NCBI GenBank assembly: GCA_012295275.1
Contig: CM022673.1
Location: forward strand, 3,416,105-3,467,104
Source: Chrysomallon squamiferum
Taxonomy: Eukaryota; Mollusca; Gastropoda; Neomphalida; Peltospiridae
Length of the DNA stretch: 51,000 nucleotides
Direction: 5' to 3'
The notes under the pieces were generated by a model that saw only the letters and a program-made list of their open reading frames with translations, had not been told where the DNA came from and ran no database searches. This document shows, one piece after another, positions 1 through 11,336 of the stretch; the first letter of the stretch is position 1; the number at the start of each line of letters is the position of its first letter. A program made the translations under genes and the position numbers.

Positions 1-1273
1 TCCATTTTATATCGTTCGTTGAAATTATATCTATCATTTCACGCTTAAGTTTAGAAGCGGTTCACAGACATAAAAATATAATAACATAAAAACGAAAGAA
101 AGGAAGGCTGTTAAAAAACTAAATCTTCTTTGTTGCCAATGCGCTAACGTTAAACACAAATGTAAACCTCCCAATAGCTGAATTTCACAGGCGGAATTTT
201 CTGAACAGAAGAAATCAATGGGTGACTGTTTTGAAATACGTTATGGTTATGGACTCTATAATCCATTTTCGGATGTTTTTTTGTGTATTATGCTCATTGT
301 ATAAAATCACAAAGCGATAAATGAAATGTTAAAATCCGTAATAAAACCTGTTCCCATTTTTGCTATTTCGCTTTAACAGATTTTGTTTCTTTTTCTTCGT
401 TCTTTTTTTTAAATTTTCTTCTTATTATTATTATCATTTCATTTTTCGTTTTTCAGATAAATAGGTAATATTCAGATACTGCCACATACAAATTTTGTCG
501 CATTTACATTAAAATGAAAAATTTATAAATAAGTAATAAAAATAGATTTGCTCTCTTGACTTCAATATATTTATCTCACTTTCTCATATTCTTTTTCCCA
601 GTTGGATACCTGATTGCCATTAACATAAACTAGTACAAGGATACAGACATATAAGAAAAATAAACCGTGTCTACACAACGAAAAGAGGTAGAGACCTATA
701 TATTTGTGTACTATTAAATAAAGCTCGGTAACTGAACATGAATATGTACACGCACATTTGATGAGCTTGAAAGAACGTTCTTTCTATATCAATAATAAAT
801 TCTACATGCAACCTAAATATTACATACATACGTATATACATGCATATATATACGTACATACAATATTATTCAGAATCTATACATAAACTTGCATGTATCT
901 ATTGATTCCGTTTCACTCCTATATTTTTTATTCTTCGAGCAGTGCGTGTTACTTATTTTTTTTATTGGTGCTAATGTCTTTCTAAAATTGTCAGGCCACA
1001 CATAAAAACGTTGTTGTCCCTGTTGTTGTAGGAAAGAAATCGTGTCCTTTCCTGTGGGTGTACATGTTATTCATTTTCTCGGTTTCTTTGAGAAACAATA
1101 AATAATGGTTGAGAAACGGTGAAAAGTCGATGCGTGATATATGACGTTAATACAAGCAGCAGGGAAGTCTCGATATTTTCTAACGAGTTGCGTTATTTTA
1201 CAATGGTTTGTGTCAGGCCTTGTCAACGAAGAATTATGCCGTCGTTATTTATTTATTTATATTTTTGTTGTTG

Positions 1274-1317
<44 letters not shown>

Positions 1318-2402
1318 TTGTCTGTCTGCCTATCTACATGTGTGTGTGTATGTGTGTGTGTGTGTGTCTATTATTTTTATGGATTGTTATTTTCATTTTC
1401 ATTTTGCTGTTTCAATAAACTAATAATAATAATAATAATAATAATAATAAGACATTAAGACAGAAAGAAGGAAAGAAACAAATAATATTTAATCAAAATA
1501 TGCGTAATTCGTCATTCATTTAAGTTGATGACGTCATCGAGTTTCATCCGGAAGGAATCTGGGTATCTTAATCAAGAGTACCGCATGCACGATTGCCAAC
1601 CATAATAATGATAAAGGTAATTTAACAAAATAAAAACAGTATATATACATAAATACTAGGAAGTTTTACCTTTATTAATTTATGTATCATATCTTTAATT
1701 AGTTATTTATTACTGTTATTATATAACAATTTATTATGATTGTTATTTATTTCATTTCTTAGACTTCTGCAAAAATAAACACTGAATCAATAACAAGAGG
1801 TTGGAATATCATATTGCTCATTTTTCTTATGGAACTGCATTCTTCTCTAGGTATATATTATCATCATCATTATCGACATCGATATCATTGCTATTGATAA
1901 TACCTTTCTGTCATTTTTTTTCAACTGTCTTTCCAAAGAAACAAAAAAAGGTGACCAGTAACTTATGACGATTATAATAATGGCGATAATGATGACGACG
2001 ACAATCAATTATTTAATAATTTATTATTATTATTATTATTATTATTATGATTGTTGTTGTTGTTGTTGTTGTAACTGTTGATGTTGTTCTTACTGTTGTA
2101 GGGGGTTTGTTATTAATTTAATAATTAGTTTTTTCAGTAGTTATTACAAATTGTAATTTTTTTTTTTATCTTTTGTATTGGGGATTGGGTATTTTGTTTT
2201 AGTTACTGATGTTTTTTATTTCATTTTTCTTTTTGCTGTTGTATTATTGTTGTAGTAGTTGTTGTAGTAGTAATTATATTAATGGGCTAGTGTTGTTTTT
2301 TTAAATATGTATTATTAGCATATTATTACTGTGTGTGTATGCGTGTCTGTCTATCCATCTCTCTAGCTAGCTAGCTATGATATATATCTGTAGGTATTTC
2401 AG
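1..2402. other. Upstream or intronic sequence of gene A
   Basis: I see no convincing exon here. The stretch is AT-rich and holds (TTG)n/(TTA)n at about 1266-1318, a short TG tract at 1337-1368, (AAT)n at about 1421-1450 and (ATT)n/(TTG)n at about 2020-2072. Because the first recognisable exon of gene A enters in phase 1, earlier exons must lie upstream, either here unrecognised or outside the window. The open frames at 1119-1458 are translations of the microsatellites. A perfect CRE-type octamer lies at 1529-1536 and is listed separately. Confidence 0.6.
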
Positions 2403-2750
2403 TAACACTTTCCGGCTCATCCACGGTAGCGGAATACAACAAACCATTCACTTTAACATGTCGAGTTACCGAAGCGTCCGAGCTGAAAGACGAGATACGG
2501 TTTTACAAGAAAACCGATGAGGCGATGTCGACGTTCTCTTCCAAAGATCAGCACATGGATTTCTGCGAGGTATTTATATCGCCGCCTCCTGGTTACACGT
2601 TAACGTGTGGTCAGGGCACGGACAGGGCAGAAAGCGAGGTTAAGCTGTACAGTTTACAAATTGAGAAAGTCGCAGATCACGATGTCACTGAATGGAGCTG
2701 CAGACTAGTAGCATCTGATGTCATTTCCAAATACACGCTTCAGATAAAAA
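2403..2750 (+). CDS. Gene A exon: Ig-like domain
   Basis: The acceptor is TTTCAG at 2397-2402 and the donor is GTATGT at 2751. Length is 348 nt, entering and leaving in phase 1, so the exon is a portable module of 116 codons. The B-strand motif FTLTCRV and the F-strand motif DVTEWSCRLV supply the canonical Ig disulphide pair. The usual C-strand Trp is replaced (EIRFYKK). Two extra Cys lie in the middle (DFCEVF and LTCGQG), about 13 residues apart, and could form a second bond. This Ig domain is clearly different from the two Cys-less Ig domains of gene B. Confidence 0.75.
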
Positions 2751-3224
2751 GTATGTTTAATGTGTCTGTGTACATATTCATTTCATATTGATTTTATTTT
2801 TGTTTAGTTTAGTTTAGTTTATTGGTGTACTTTTTAAATACGCTTTCGGGTCCATGATCACTTTTTCAGTCGAACAATATTATTTATCCAAAGAGTACGT
2901 TATATCCATAATAATTATACAATTACACGCGATCACACAACATGGTTATAAAAGAACATTACACTGTCTTTAATTTTATATATATATATCAGAAGATTTC
3001 ATTCTCATAGAGGATGGTGGTTGGGGTCCATTTAGTGAGGACAAACCAGGAACATGTTCTACGAAATGTGGAACTGGAACCAGGAAGGTCACTAGAACAA
3101 GAAAGTGTAACAATCCGGCGCCAACAAATGGCGGTGAGATGTGTCAAGGCAAAGACAAAGTTGTCAGAACAGAAGTGTGTGAAATATTTAGATGCAACTG
3201 TAAGCCTCTAATTATTATTATTAT

Positions 3225-3307
<83 letters not shown>

Positions 3308-3747
3308 TCAACATCATCATCATCATTATCACCATCATCATTATCATTATTATTATCAATGTTTTGGTTAATATTATTTTATTACAATTATAGTTGTTGT
3401 TGTTGATCATGTAGAGGTTGCTGTTAATGATGAGGTAGATACACGTAGACGCACAAACACATATGTTGGTACTGATATTAATGTTTATTTAACTGTTGTC
3501 GAAATAAAAAAATAAATAAAATAAAATAAAATAAAGTGTTTTTTTATATAATAATTTATTCTTCTTCTTCTTCTTCTTCTTCTTTCTTCTTCTTCTTATT
3601 ATTATTATTATTATGATGATTTTTGCAGTTGCAATTTCTGCGGCTAACAGAAAGTCAGTGTTTATGATAAAGTTATGGGATACAACGAAAAGTACGTCAT
3701 GTATTTTCTTCTTGCTCTGCTTCTTGGTCGTGGCTCTGATGATGTGA
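2403..3747 (+). CDS. Gene A (3' part): Ig-TSP1 protein with GPI-type tail
   Basis: This is the 3' end of a gene for a cell-surface or secreted protein. Three exons are visible: 2403-2750 (Ig-like), 3011-3199 (TSP1) and 3629-3747 (tail and stop). They join in frame because every junction is phase 1. The last residues form a hydrophobic stretch that ends directly at the stop with no basic cytoplasmic tail, which fits a GPI-anchor signal; a very short transmembrane anchor is the alternative. No signal peptide is seen, so the 5' end is missing. The final exon and 3' flank are homologous to those of gene B at 23239, so A and B are tandem paralogues. The ligand and role are unknown. Ig/TSP1 surface proteins often act in adhesion, guidance or recognition, but nothing here decides between these. 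Confidence 0.75.
3011..3199 (+). CDS. Gene A exon: thrombospondin type 1 repeat
   Basis: The acceptor is CATAG before 3011 and the donor is GTAAGC at 3200. Length is 189 nt, phase 1 to phase 1, exactly the length of the first two TSP1 exons of gene B. The exon reads DGGWGPFSED, then CSTKCGTGTRKVTRTRKC, then NGGEMCQG and a final CEIFRCN, giving the six Cys of a TSP1 repeat and the layered Arg ladder. The WxxW C-mannosylation motif is lost (W..F), and the POFUT2 site Cxx(S/T)CxxG is lost because Lys precedes the second Cys. Both motifs are present in all three TSP1 repeats of gene B. Confidence 0.9.
3217..3307. repeat. (AGT)n microsatellite
   Basis: About 29 tandem AGT triplets lie just inside the intron after the gene A TSP1 exon, followed by mixed ATC/ATT triplets to about 3358. 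The long poly-Ser and poly-Leu frames over it are artefacts of the repeat. Confidence 0.95.
3629..3747 (+). CDS. Gene A terminal exon: hydrophobic C-terminal tail
   Basis: The acceptor is TTTTTGCAG ending at 3628, and phase 1 entry gives AISAANRKSVF and then IFFLLCFLVVALMM followed by TGA at 3745-3747. The same final residues FLLCFLVVALMM and stop occur in gene B at 23343-23345. The hydrophobic run ends at the stop codon, as in GPI attachment signals, and small residues (Ser, Ala, Asn) lie upstream as possible omega sites. The two tail exons match strongly at their 3' ends and in about 100 bp of 3' flank, but differ in the spacer. Confidence 0.8.
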
Positions 3748-4622
3748 TTACTGTTGTACTTGGACTAATGGTGTGGATGTTTGGCTGTAACAGTATAACA
3801 AACACGTCGACGGTTCGAGACTGGATTATCCAGTAGACCAAGCAGACACGTGTTTATGAACCCAAGAAAGTAAGTAATCAGTGAGGTATGGATTTATTTA
3901 TACATTGTAATTAAAATAAGCACTTACTAAAAGATAATATTGTGCTACAAATCAGTATATTAAATACATGTATATGATGATGCGAGCGTTCCTGCAAAAA
4001 AATTGTTGTAATGGCGTCTGTCGTGGTAGTAGTGTTACTAAACGTAGTAGTAGTAGTAGTATCAGTAGCAATAGTAATGGTATTGGTAGTTGTAGCTACT
4101 ATTGTTGTTAATATTAATACTTAATTGTAGTGCAGCTGAAACAGCAGTAATTGTAATATAATGGAAATAATAGCTAATTAATATAAAAAAAAAATATTGT
4201 ATATATAATTATATAGAGAGTTTGGGTCAATTTCTTTGATTATTTATTTGTTTTATGTATTCATTCATTTGTTTATTTAATGTATTATTGTTTTAGAACA
4301 TCTCTCAACTGGACTGCATCTACAGTTTTTTAGTCATAATTAGTTCAGATCTACTTTTTTTCTTGAACCCAGCATTAGAGACATAAAGGAAAAGACTGAC
4401 GGAATCTTTTCATCGATTTAATGCCAAAATCTGATCAGAAATTAAAATGATTGTGCCATTACAAGAGAGACGTAAAGATAAATCAACCAGTCAGTAATAA
4501 AAAGATCAAAGTATTTTACTACTTCGTAAGGACTATTCTGAAAAAGTAATAAGAACGTTAAATTGTGCCAACATTATACATTTCAAAGTTATCGCAATAA
4601 TACTATACTATGTGTGTACATA

Positions 4623-4625
<3 letters not shown>

Positions 4626-4684
<59 letters not shown>
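4626..4684. repeat. (TG)n microsatellite
   Basis: Nearly pure TG dinucleotide tract of about 59 bp. The minus-strand frame over it is poly His-Thr and is not a gene. Confidence 0.95.
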
Positions 4685-4687
<3 letters not shown>

Positions 4688-5345
4688 ATATGTGTATATG
4701 TATGTGTGTGTTTGTATGTATGTATGTATGTGTGCGTGTATAAGTGCATGGAACTGTGACAGCATAATAAGGAAAACAAGCAAATGTTAGTAAATCACTG
4801 GACGGTTATTTCATTATCATATTTGTTAGTAACAACGAAGTTACATGTTAAATGTACAAATATTACGCATGTTGAGTATTCTTGTGTTTAATTTTTAATT
4901 CTTTATAAATTATTTACGAAATCACTCATTAGGCCAATCGATATGTATTAATGTACATAACTTACATTTTATCAAATAAAATATTTATATATTTATAATA
5001 TCCGATATCTTTATTTATTTTATTTTATTTTTTTTTTTTTTTCTTTCTTTCTTTCTTAATATCATTGATATTAAGGAATAAATATATGCATTAAATACAA
5101 AAATTGGTCTACGATTAGTGAGCGGAAACCCACCGCAGCATAGAATCTTATGAATATTTTCACAAAGATATGAAACCATGAACTATGCATGGCTTCTAAT
5201 TGCGTTGTACGTTGTCTGGGACGGGAAATGGGCCGATAACGTCGCTGAGGAGATCTGAGCCAGCGACAGTTAGTACTTCATGAACTCTAAACAGTAAACC
5301 AGAGCGATCCAGATATTTTTTTATTTATTAATTTATTGTTATTTT

Positions 5346-5347
5346 AA

Positions 5348-5408
<61 letters not shown>

Positions 5409-5484
5409 TTAATAACAATAACAATAACAATAACAATAATAATAAAAATAATAATAATAATAATAACAATAATAATAATAATAA
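5346..5484. repeat. (AAT)n/(AAC)n microsatellite
   Basis: Long AAT array interrupted by AAC and AAAAT units. It has a shorter counterpart at about 24049-24100 in the duplicated unit. Confidence 0.9.
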
Positions 5485-5809
5485 AATTCACAGTCAGGAA
5501 TCTGCCGGAAAACGCAGGCTATAAAAATACTATTTTCTTTCATTAGCTTGTATAATATGCATTTAGTCCCACACAATACCGAAGTGTCGGAATATTCTCG
5601 TAGTTCAGCGCATGGCTTTCAGAAACACCCATATCTTGTGTCACAAGTGTTGCAAATGACTTACAAGATTGTTAGGCTGTTGTGAGTATGAATCATTTAT
5701 TAGAAGATTTATCGTGTGAAAATTCCAACACTTGCTGTTCGAATTGAAATATATTCTTGACAAGTGATCTAATGTTAAAGTATTCGCCTCGAACGTGATA
5801 GTTTGCATG

Positions 5810-5965
<156 letters not shown>

Positions 5966-6682
5966 CGAATGACTGATAATTGCTCTGTTTTCCTTATACT
6001 ATCATTGTTAGAGAAATGAGTTCATTTAGAAGAATGAAGGATAAGATGGAGGTAAAGAATAGTTCATTTTATTCGGCAGGCATAATAAGAAGAAGAAGAA
6101 GAAAAAAAAAAGAAGTAAAAGAATATAACAGGAGTAACAAAAACAACAATAATAATAATGCATACGTTTTATTCTCCACATGGATTTTAAGTTGACGTAA
6201 ATAAAATTTTCCGTGCAATGCTTTTATAACCGTCGATCATATTTTAACACTTTGGCTTGGAGTTCCATCGATTAGTTTATTCACTGACTTATGATACCTG
6301 TATTACAGATGTTTACGAAATATTCGGTTAAAATACCTGTGCATTTCTGTTCCCATCTCAAATTTAGCATAATAAATATTAACCCAGATACGCCTCTCCC
6401 ATGCAAAACGTAACAACATGACAAGTGTGTAGCAGGTTATTCACAGCGATGAGTCAAAGGACGTCTCGTAGTAAATTAAACAGTTCTGGAAGATCTTTTG
6501 TCCGCCCGAGAATAAACCTGTAGTTATTTGATCAGTTCATAGTGATTTATGGCAAGAAGGCTTTTCAGCTTCACTTATTTTATGTACTTCAAATGTCATT
6601 ACAGAATCTAAATATACTGTCACCTGATTTTTACTGATTTGTTTATTACTGTTAGGTATGTCGGCATTCCGTAGATTGTATT

Positions 6683-6732
6683 TTATTTTATTTTATTTTA
6701 TTTTATTTTATTCATTCATTCATTCATTTCTA

Positions 6733-6794
<62 letters not shown>
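6683..6794. repeat. (TTTTA)n and (ATT)n microsatellite
   Basis: A TTTTA/TTCA run is followed by a pure ATT array. The same compound array, longer, lies at the homologous place 24624-24821. Confidence 0.9.
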
Positions 6795-6795
<1 letters not shown>

Positions 6796-7029
6796 TGTAA
6801 GAGTAGTAGTAGTAGTCGGTTTTAGAGGATTTCTTATTAGTTTATGTATGTTGTATGTTAGTGTATGTGAATGTCATTGTAGCAGTAGTATTACTGGAAA
6901 GTCTAAAAGACAAAAATTAAAATTTTATGATTACAACAGTCTAAAATAAGAATAACTAGGAAATTTATTTATTTATTTATTTACTTATTATTATTTTTTA
7001 TTTTTTTATTGACTATTAGTGGACAAAAA

Positions 7030-7510
7030 TGATAGCCCTTAAAGGGCCTTTAAAAAAAGATAGTATGAAGTGATGTCCTTACACAAAGCTGTTCTTTTCG
7101 CTTAAATCAAAACACGACCAAACCTCCTGTATCAAATAAACGAATAAGCACAGTTCACTGACAACTCCATATTTCGTCTCGTTCTCGGAATGTCAAAGGT
7201 CTTGGGGTACATCTGTATTCGTCTGTGATACATTGTTTTCTTGAAAGCTTCGAATACAGTCGTCTGCCATTTGACCTGCAGAGGGCATATCTTATTAAAC
7301 CTGACATTTGTTGAAAAGCAGGTTGGGATCACTAGGTTAAAACACCTTGTTACATGTGATGTGTCTTAACAGACAAACTCCGCCACGTGTTGAAATCTCG
7401 TTCAGATGGGCTTTCGTTTTGGACACAGTTATTATCTGTTTATGTGTTGTGCATGACTATTTCTTGTTATAACGGTTTTGGACGTGCTTTATGTTGCATA
7501 TGACGTACTG
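7030..7510. repeat. Highly conserved duplicated noncoding block, copy 1
   Basis: From about 7030 to 7510 the sequence matches 25030-25510 with only a handful of differences by eye. The best part is 7081-7330, where a 66-codon minus-strand frame is preserved residue for residue. Whether the block is transcribed, regulatory or only recently converted cannot be told. I do not call the minus-strand frame a gene. Confidence 0.8.
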
Positions 7511-8239
7511 TGTGTGTGTGTGTGTGCATTGGGTTGCTTCGTATACTGTTTATGCGTTATATACGTTTGCATGTACTCTGTATTTGTACATTGTCTTGCG
7601 GTTTGTTGAGTAAATTAGTAATACCACTTGTCAAAAGTAAATCGTTCCAAAAATGAAAGTGGAATAATGTAAACGGCTGTGAAATTCTAGATAGTTTTCA
7701 GTGTCAGGAAACTAAGTGTTGTTACCTAAATCAATATTTAACTGTACTCAAACCATTTACGTCGAAGAAGTTGCTTAAAATAAAAATCTTTTTGGAAATA
7801 TCGCTGTCGGAATGCACTAATGTAATATCAACTGTAACTTAATACAAACATACGCACACACATGAGTTTTCACGTGCACGCATACTTCAGACTTTTCGAT
7901 ATGATTCTCAGTAAATGATTTGCTAATTACTTGCGTTGCCTGACGCACACACACAAACACAACCACAGACACATTAACAATAAACAATATTTTTTTAAAC
8001 AGCGGTTCACGATTTTCCACATGGGTAATTCTTGAGCCCTAATTGTCGTCGTCATAAACATTTCATCGTATGCAGTATGTATCGTATTAAACTGTATTCA
8101 ATAAAAATATATATATATATTTTTTTTTTTATACCGAAACGCCGTTCGAATGACAAAAGGAATGATATGACATTCCGTCTTCTTTCAGTAAAAATAAAGA
8201 ACAAACAAAAACGCGAAAGAGAAAGAAACCAAAAACATT

Positions 8240-8576
8240 AAAGTACAGCATGAATCCAATATCTTTTATACACAGCCTCCCATTGGTTTCAAATTAGTGC
8301 CGAGTTCCACGCCAGTAGCTGGAGAGGAAATGATAACCTATAGGCGATATCCGGGAAGGACTTTCGTAAGGGCGGCGTTCAGTTATACCACTGCTTGCAA
8401 TGCGTACACTACGCTGCAGTAACGTTGACGACACAGCTACAACGTAACAACGCTAAGCAAACAAGTGCAAACAACGCGTCAGGTCTCTTGTTGTTTCTAA
8501 GCATTGTGATAACACTGTTATTCTTGGAGTGTGCGATAGGGGTGTACACCCCTCCCCAACATTTAACTGTATTACC
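8240..8576 (+). promoter_or_regulatory. 5' region of C1 (promoter/5' UTR), copy 1
   Basis: The stretch is richer in CpG and GC than its surroundings, and about 350 bp are almost identical to 28220-28569 ahead of C2. It ends at the start codon of the signal-peptide exon. It contains the perfect palindrome GGGGTGTACACCCC at 8539-8552, 24 bp before the ATG. An upstream ATG near 8398 opens a frame that runs past the main ATG. The transcription start is not visible. Confidence 0.55.
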
Positions 8577-8605
8577 ATGTGGTGTCTTCTGGTAATATCA
8601 GTGAG
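8577..8605 (+). pseudogene. C1 signal-peptide exon
   Basis: It reads MWCLLVISV and ends before GTAAG at 8606. Compared with C2 (28570-28608) it lacks 10 nt (ACAGTCACTG or an equivalent placement), which changes the exit phase from 0 to 2. Phase 2 is exactly what the next surviving C1 exon (9947) needs, so the two would splice in frame and skip the lost MNNL exon. Confidence 0.65.
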
Positions 8606-8967
8606 GTAAGTTTTATTTTTTATTTATTCGATTCTTTCTTTCTGTCTTTTGTCTGTCTTTATAATAATAAAATGTTATTGTCGTTTATATTATTAAAATT
8701 TGTTTTATCATTGAGTAAATAATGTTTTTTTTTTTTATTTTATCTCATTCATTTTATGCTATTATTTATTTATTTAGTTGTTTTTTTTTTTTTTTTAAAT
8801 TTATTTGTACTTTGTAGACAGGTAAACAAAAGTTAAAAGAAAACTAAAACCGACGACGTTTTAGAGTTGAAGGGAAATAACTCTATTTGATTTTAAACTG
8901 AATCTCTAAAGATATAATATATTTTTTCCACAATGACTAATCACGAATTTATTTCTGTTATCTGTTT

Positions 8968-9019
<52 letters not shown>

Positions 9020-9946
9020 ATGAAGAAATAAGAAGACGAATTTAATAAATAATAATTAAAATAAAAGATCATAAAATCATTAATCAAGACAAGAACCATA
9101 TTAATGCCAATTACGGGAACAAAAATAAATAATTAATTCTTAGTACATCAAATAATATAAACTGTTCAAAAATAGACCACTAAACAAAAACAAATAATAA
9201 ATAAATAAATAAATAAATAATAAATAAATTAACAACAACAATAATCATATTAGTCTAAATTTGTTATTTCAATAATTAAATGGAAAGCAGGCTTTAAAAT
9301 AGACAATAGCAACATGGCAAAAACAATTCATCTTTATCTTCACTTAGGCTTTCATGTGCAAATTCCTTTTATGATTTCAGTATGAAATTGTAACAACTGT
9401 AAAAATTATAAACACGTTTGTTTTTGTCACTTCAAAACTATGTATATGATTTATGTCACCAGATTTTATGACAGAGATATGCCTTTAAGTAAATTAGCAC
9501 ATAAGTAAGTAAATGAAGTAAACAAGTAACTGCAAATTTCAAAACTTTACATCTATGAGTGGATGTATATTTAGGAAACTGATGTCCAGTTAGAGCTACT
9601 GGACAAAATATGACGATTAAAAAATTAGGTTTCTTTGAGTCTATTAAACTCTATTGACTGTTTGAAATTAAAACAAATAATACAAATTACTTTTAGACTC
9701 AGGATGAGTTAAATGAATTTTTTAGTGAAGACAGATGAATGGCATTAATATTCATTTTGTAAAATATGTAGAAGTTTTTAATTATTCAGTATCTTTTTTT
9801 TTAATAATATTTGAATATGAAGCATTTTTTTACTGATGGTTTTAGCATGAAGTTTGGGAATTATTTTGATTCAGATCAAGTGATATCAATAAAGAATTTT
9901 TTACTGATATTTTTAACATGAAGTTAAAAATATTCTTTTTATTCAG
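8606..9946. other. C1 intron 1, with deletion junction near 9470
   Basis: The left part matches the C2 intron up to about 31010 (the AACTGTAAAA and AAACACGTTTG stretch). The right part, from GACAGAGATATGCC at about 9470, matches C2 from 35745. The intervening 4.7 kb of C2, which contains exon 35444-35631, is absent. A (GA)n tract lies at 8969-9015 and AAAT units lie around 9196-9230. Confidence 0.7.
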
Positions 9947-10076
9947 GTCAAGTGACATGAATGACTGTGAATATGGAAAAGAAGAAACTGGATCTGTAGG
10001 AGGTAACGTAATCAGCTTCAATGGAAACCTTGGAGATGTGCCGAATCCTCTCAAGTTTAAATTTGATCATTGGCCT
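9947..10076 (+). pseudogene. C1 exon: MNNL second part
   Basis: 130 nt, acceptor ATTCAG at 9941-9946, donor GTGAGT at 10077. It encodes [16 protein letters not shown] and [12 protein letters not shown], as in C2, with two base differences (first base G for A, and Asn for Ser). A partial copy of the acceptor and exon start lies 72 bp upstream (AG at 9873-9874). Confidence 0.7.
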
Positions 10077-10312
10077 GTGAGTAAAATTACAACAAATTAG
10101 AACACATGTATATGGAATAGATGAATGTACAAATATGTGTCATGGTTGTATGTGGAAGTAATTTTTATCTATGGAATATTTTGAATAACAGCACATGATG
10201 TCTATTTAAACTGTTCCCCATAGTGTTACAATTTGTATTTTGTTTCATGAAAAGTTTTTACAACCCAAAAATGTACAGTAAAATTTATTACAGTAATATG
10301 TCATGATTTCAG

Positions 10313-10453
10313 GGTGTTGGAAACATCGATGTGTTGATATATGACAACAACAAATTAGATGACCATTATGAATACCAATATGTGACCAGAGTTTCTTTGA
10401 AGAGAAATAGATGCTCCAGTCATAAATTTAGTTTTGTTAGGATCTCGAAGCAA
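10313..10453 (+). pseudogene. C1 exon: degraded MNNL third part
   Basis: Homologous to C2 36809-36963 but 141 nt instead of 155, with several indels. After DHYEYQY the frame differs from C2. The exon remains open to GTGAGT at 10454 but now exits in phase 0, which does not fit the phase-2 entry of the DSL exon at 10881 (it would read ATT TAA). This is the most diverged C1 exon, between neighbours that are almost identical to C2. Confidence 0.7.
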
Positions 10454-10880
10454 GTGAGTATTGGGACAACACAAGTTTTTTCAATAAGCCAGTTCTTGGG
10501 CAGAAAAGCATTTGATATTATTTTAAATTTTGCACGTCATTTTTATTTTCAAATAATTAAATTTATTTCATCATGACGGGAATTTTTTTTTTTTTTTTTT
10601 TTTTTGAGAAATACTGAATCCACAGCTGTAATTAAAATAATAATAAATATATATCATTAAACTACCATTCTGTTTTTAATTATATAATTTATTTGTTAAC
10701 TTCCAATCAGGAAAGATCAAATTATGATACGCAGTGTTTTATATAGTTTATCAATTCAAAACTTGCTTCTTTTATTTCAGTTTTAAATTTGAATAAAATC
10801 CTGAATATTTTAATATATATCATATGAAAAGTAAATTCTCACATAATTTCAAATGTAAATACATTATCATTATTTTTCAG

Positions 10881-11017
10881 ATTTAATCTAAAACTGAAGG
10901 TGTTTTGTGACACTAACTATTACGGTGAGAACTGTTCCACATTTTGTAAAGATGCTGATGATGACACTGGCCATTATATTTGTGATAAGACTAATGGTGT
11001 GAAGATATGTCAACCAG
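10881..11017 (+). pseudogene. C1 exon: DSL domain
   Basis: 137 nt, acceptor TTTTTCAG, weak donor GTTTGC at 11018 shared with C2. It encodes [15 protein letters not shown] and [15 protein letters not shown]. Only two bases differ from C2, changing Ala to Val and Arg to Gln. By itself it is an intact DSL exon. Confidence 0.75.
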
Positions 11018-11035
11018 GTTTGCAGTTATTATTAT

Positions 11036-11039
11036 TATA

Positions 11040-11081
<42 letters not shown>

Positions 11082-11290
11082 TTAAATTACTGCTGTTGTT
11101 ATTGTTTGTTTCATCACTATTATTATTATTATTATTATTTTTAATTACTGGTGTTGTTATTGTTCTTTTCATTATTATTGCACATTTCATTATTATTATT
11201 ATTATAATTATTATTATTATATTTAATTACTGCTGTTGTTATTGTACTTTTCATTATTATTATTACTGTTATTATTACACATTTTGTTAT
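11036..11290. repeat. TTA-rich microsatellite cluster in C1 intron
   Basis: Three imperfect copies of a unit containing TTTAATTACTGCTGTTGTTA are separated by (TTA)n tracts, together about 255 bp. C2 has one such unit, at about 37619-37640. It is therefore a local expansion in C1. Confidence 0.75.
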
Positions 11291-11315
11291 TATTATTATT
11301 TTTTTTTTTTTAAAG

Positions 11316-11336
11316 GCTGGAAAGGTGACACATGTG
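11316..11336 (+). pseudogene. C1 EGF1 exon stub
   Basis: Only GWKGDTC remains, completing the DSL domain. The sequence then jumps to what is 3' intron sequence in C2 (ATTAAATTTTATC, C2 about 37881). About 120 nt with EGF1 and the splice donor are deleted. Confidence 0.75.

Noticed and set aside
3139-3410. Poly-Ser, poly-Leu and similar frames at 3139-3410, 1119-1458, 5795-6019, 15544-15895 and 18014-18205
   Set aside because: Direct translations of AGT, TTA and GA microsatellites.
7132-7332. Minus-strand 66-codon frame, identical at 25137-25337
   Set aside because: Identity reflects the high identity of the whole 480-bp block, which extends beyond the frame on both sides. No domain, splice site or start context supports a gene.
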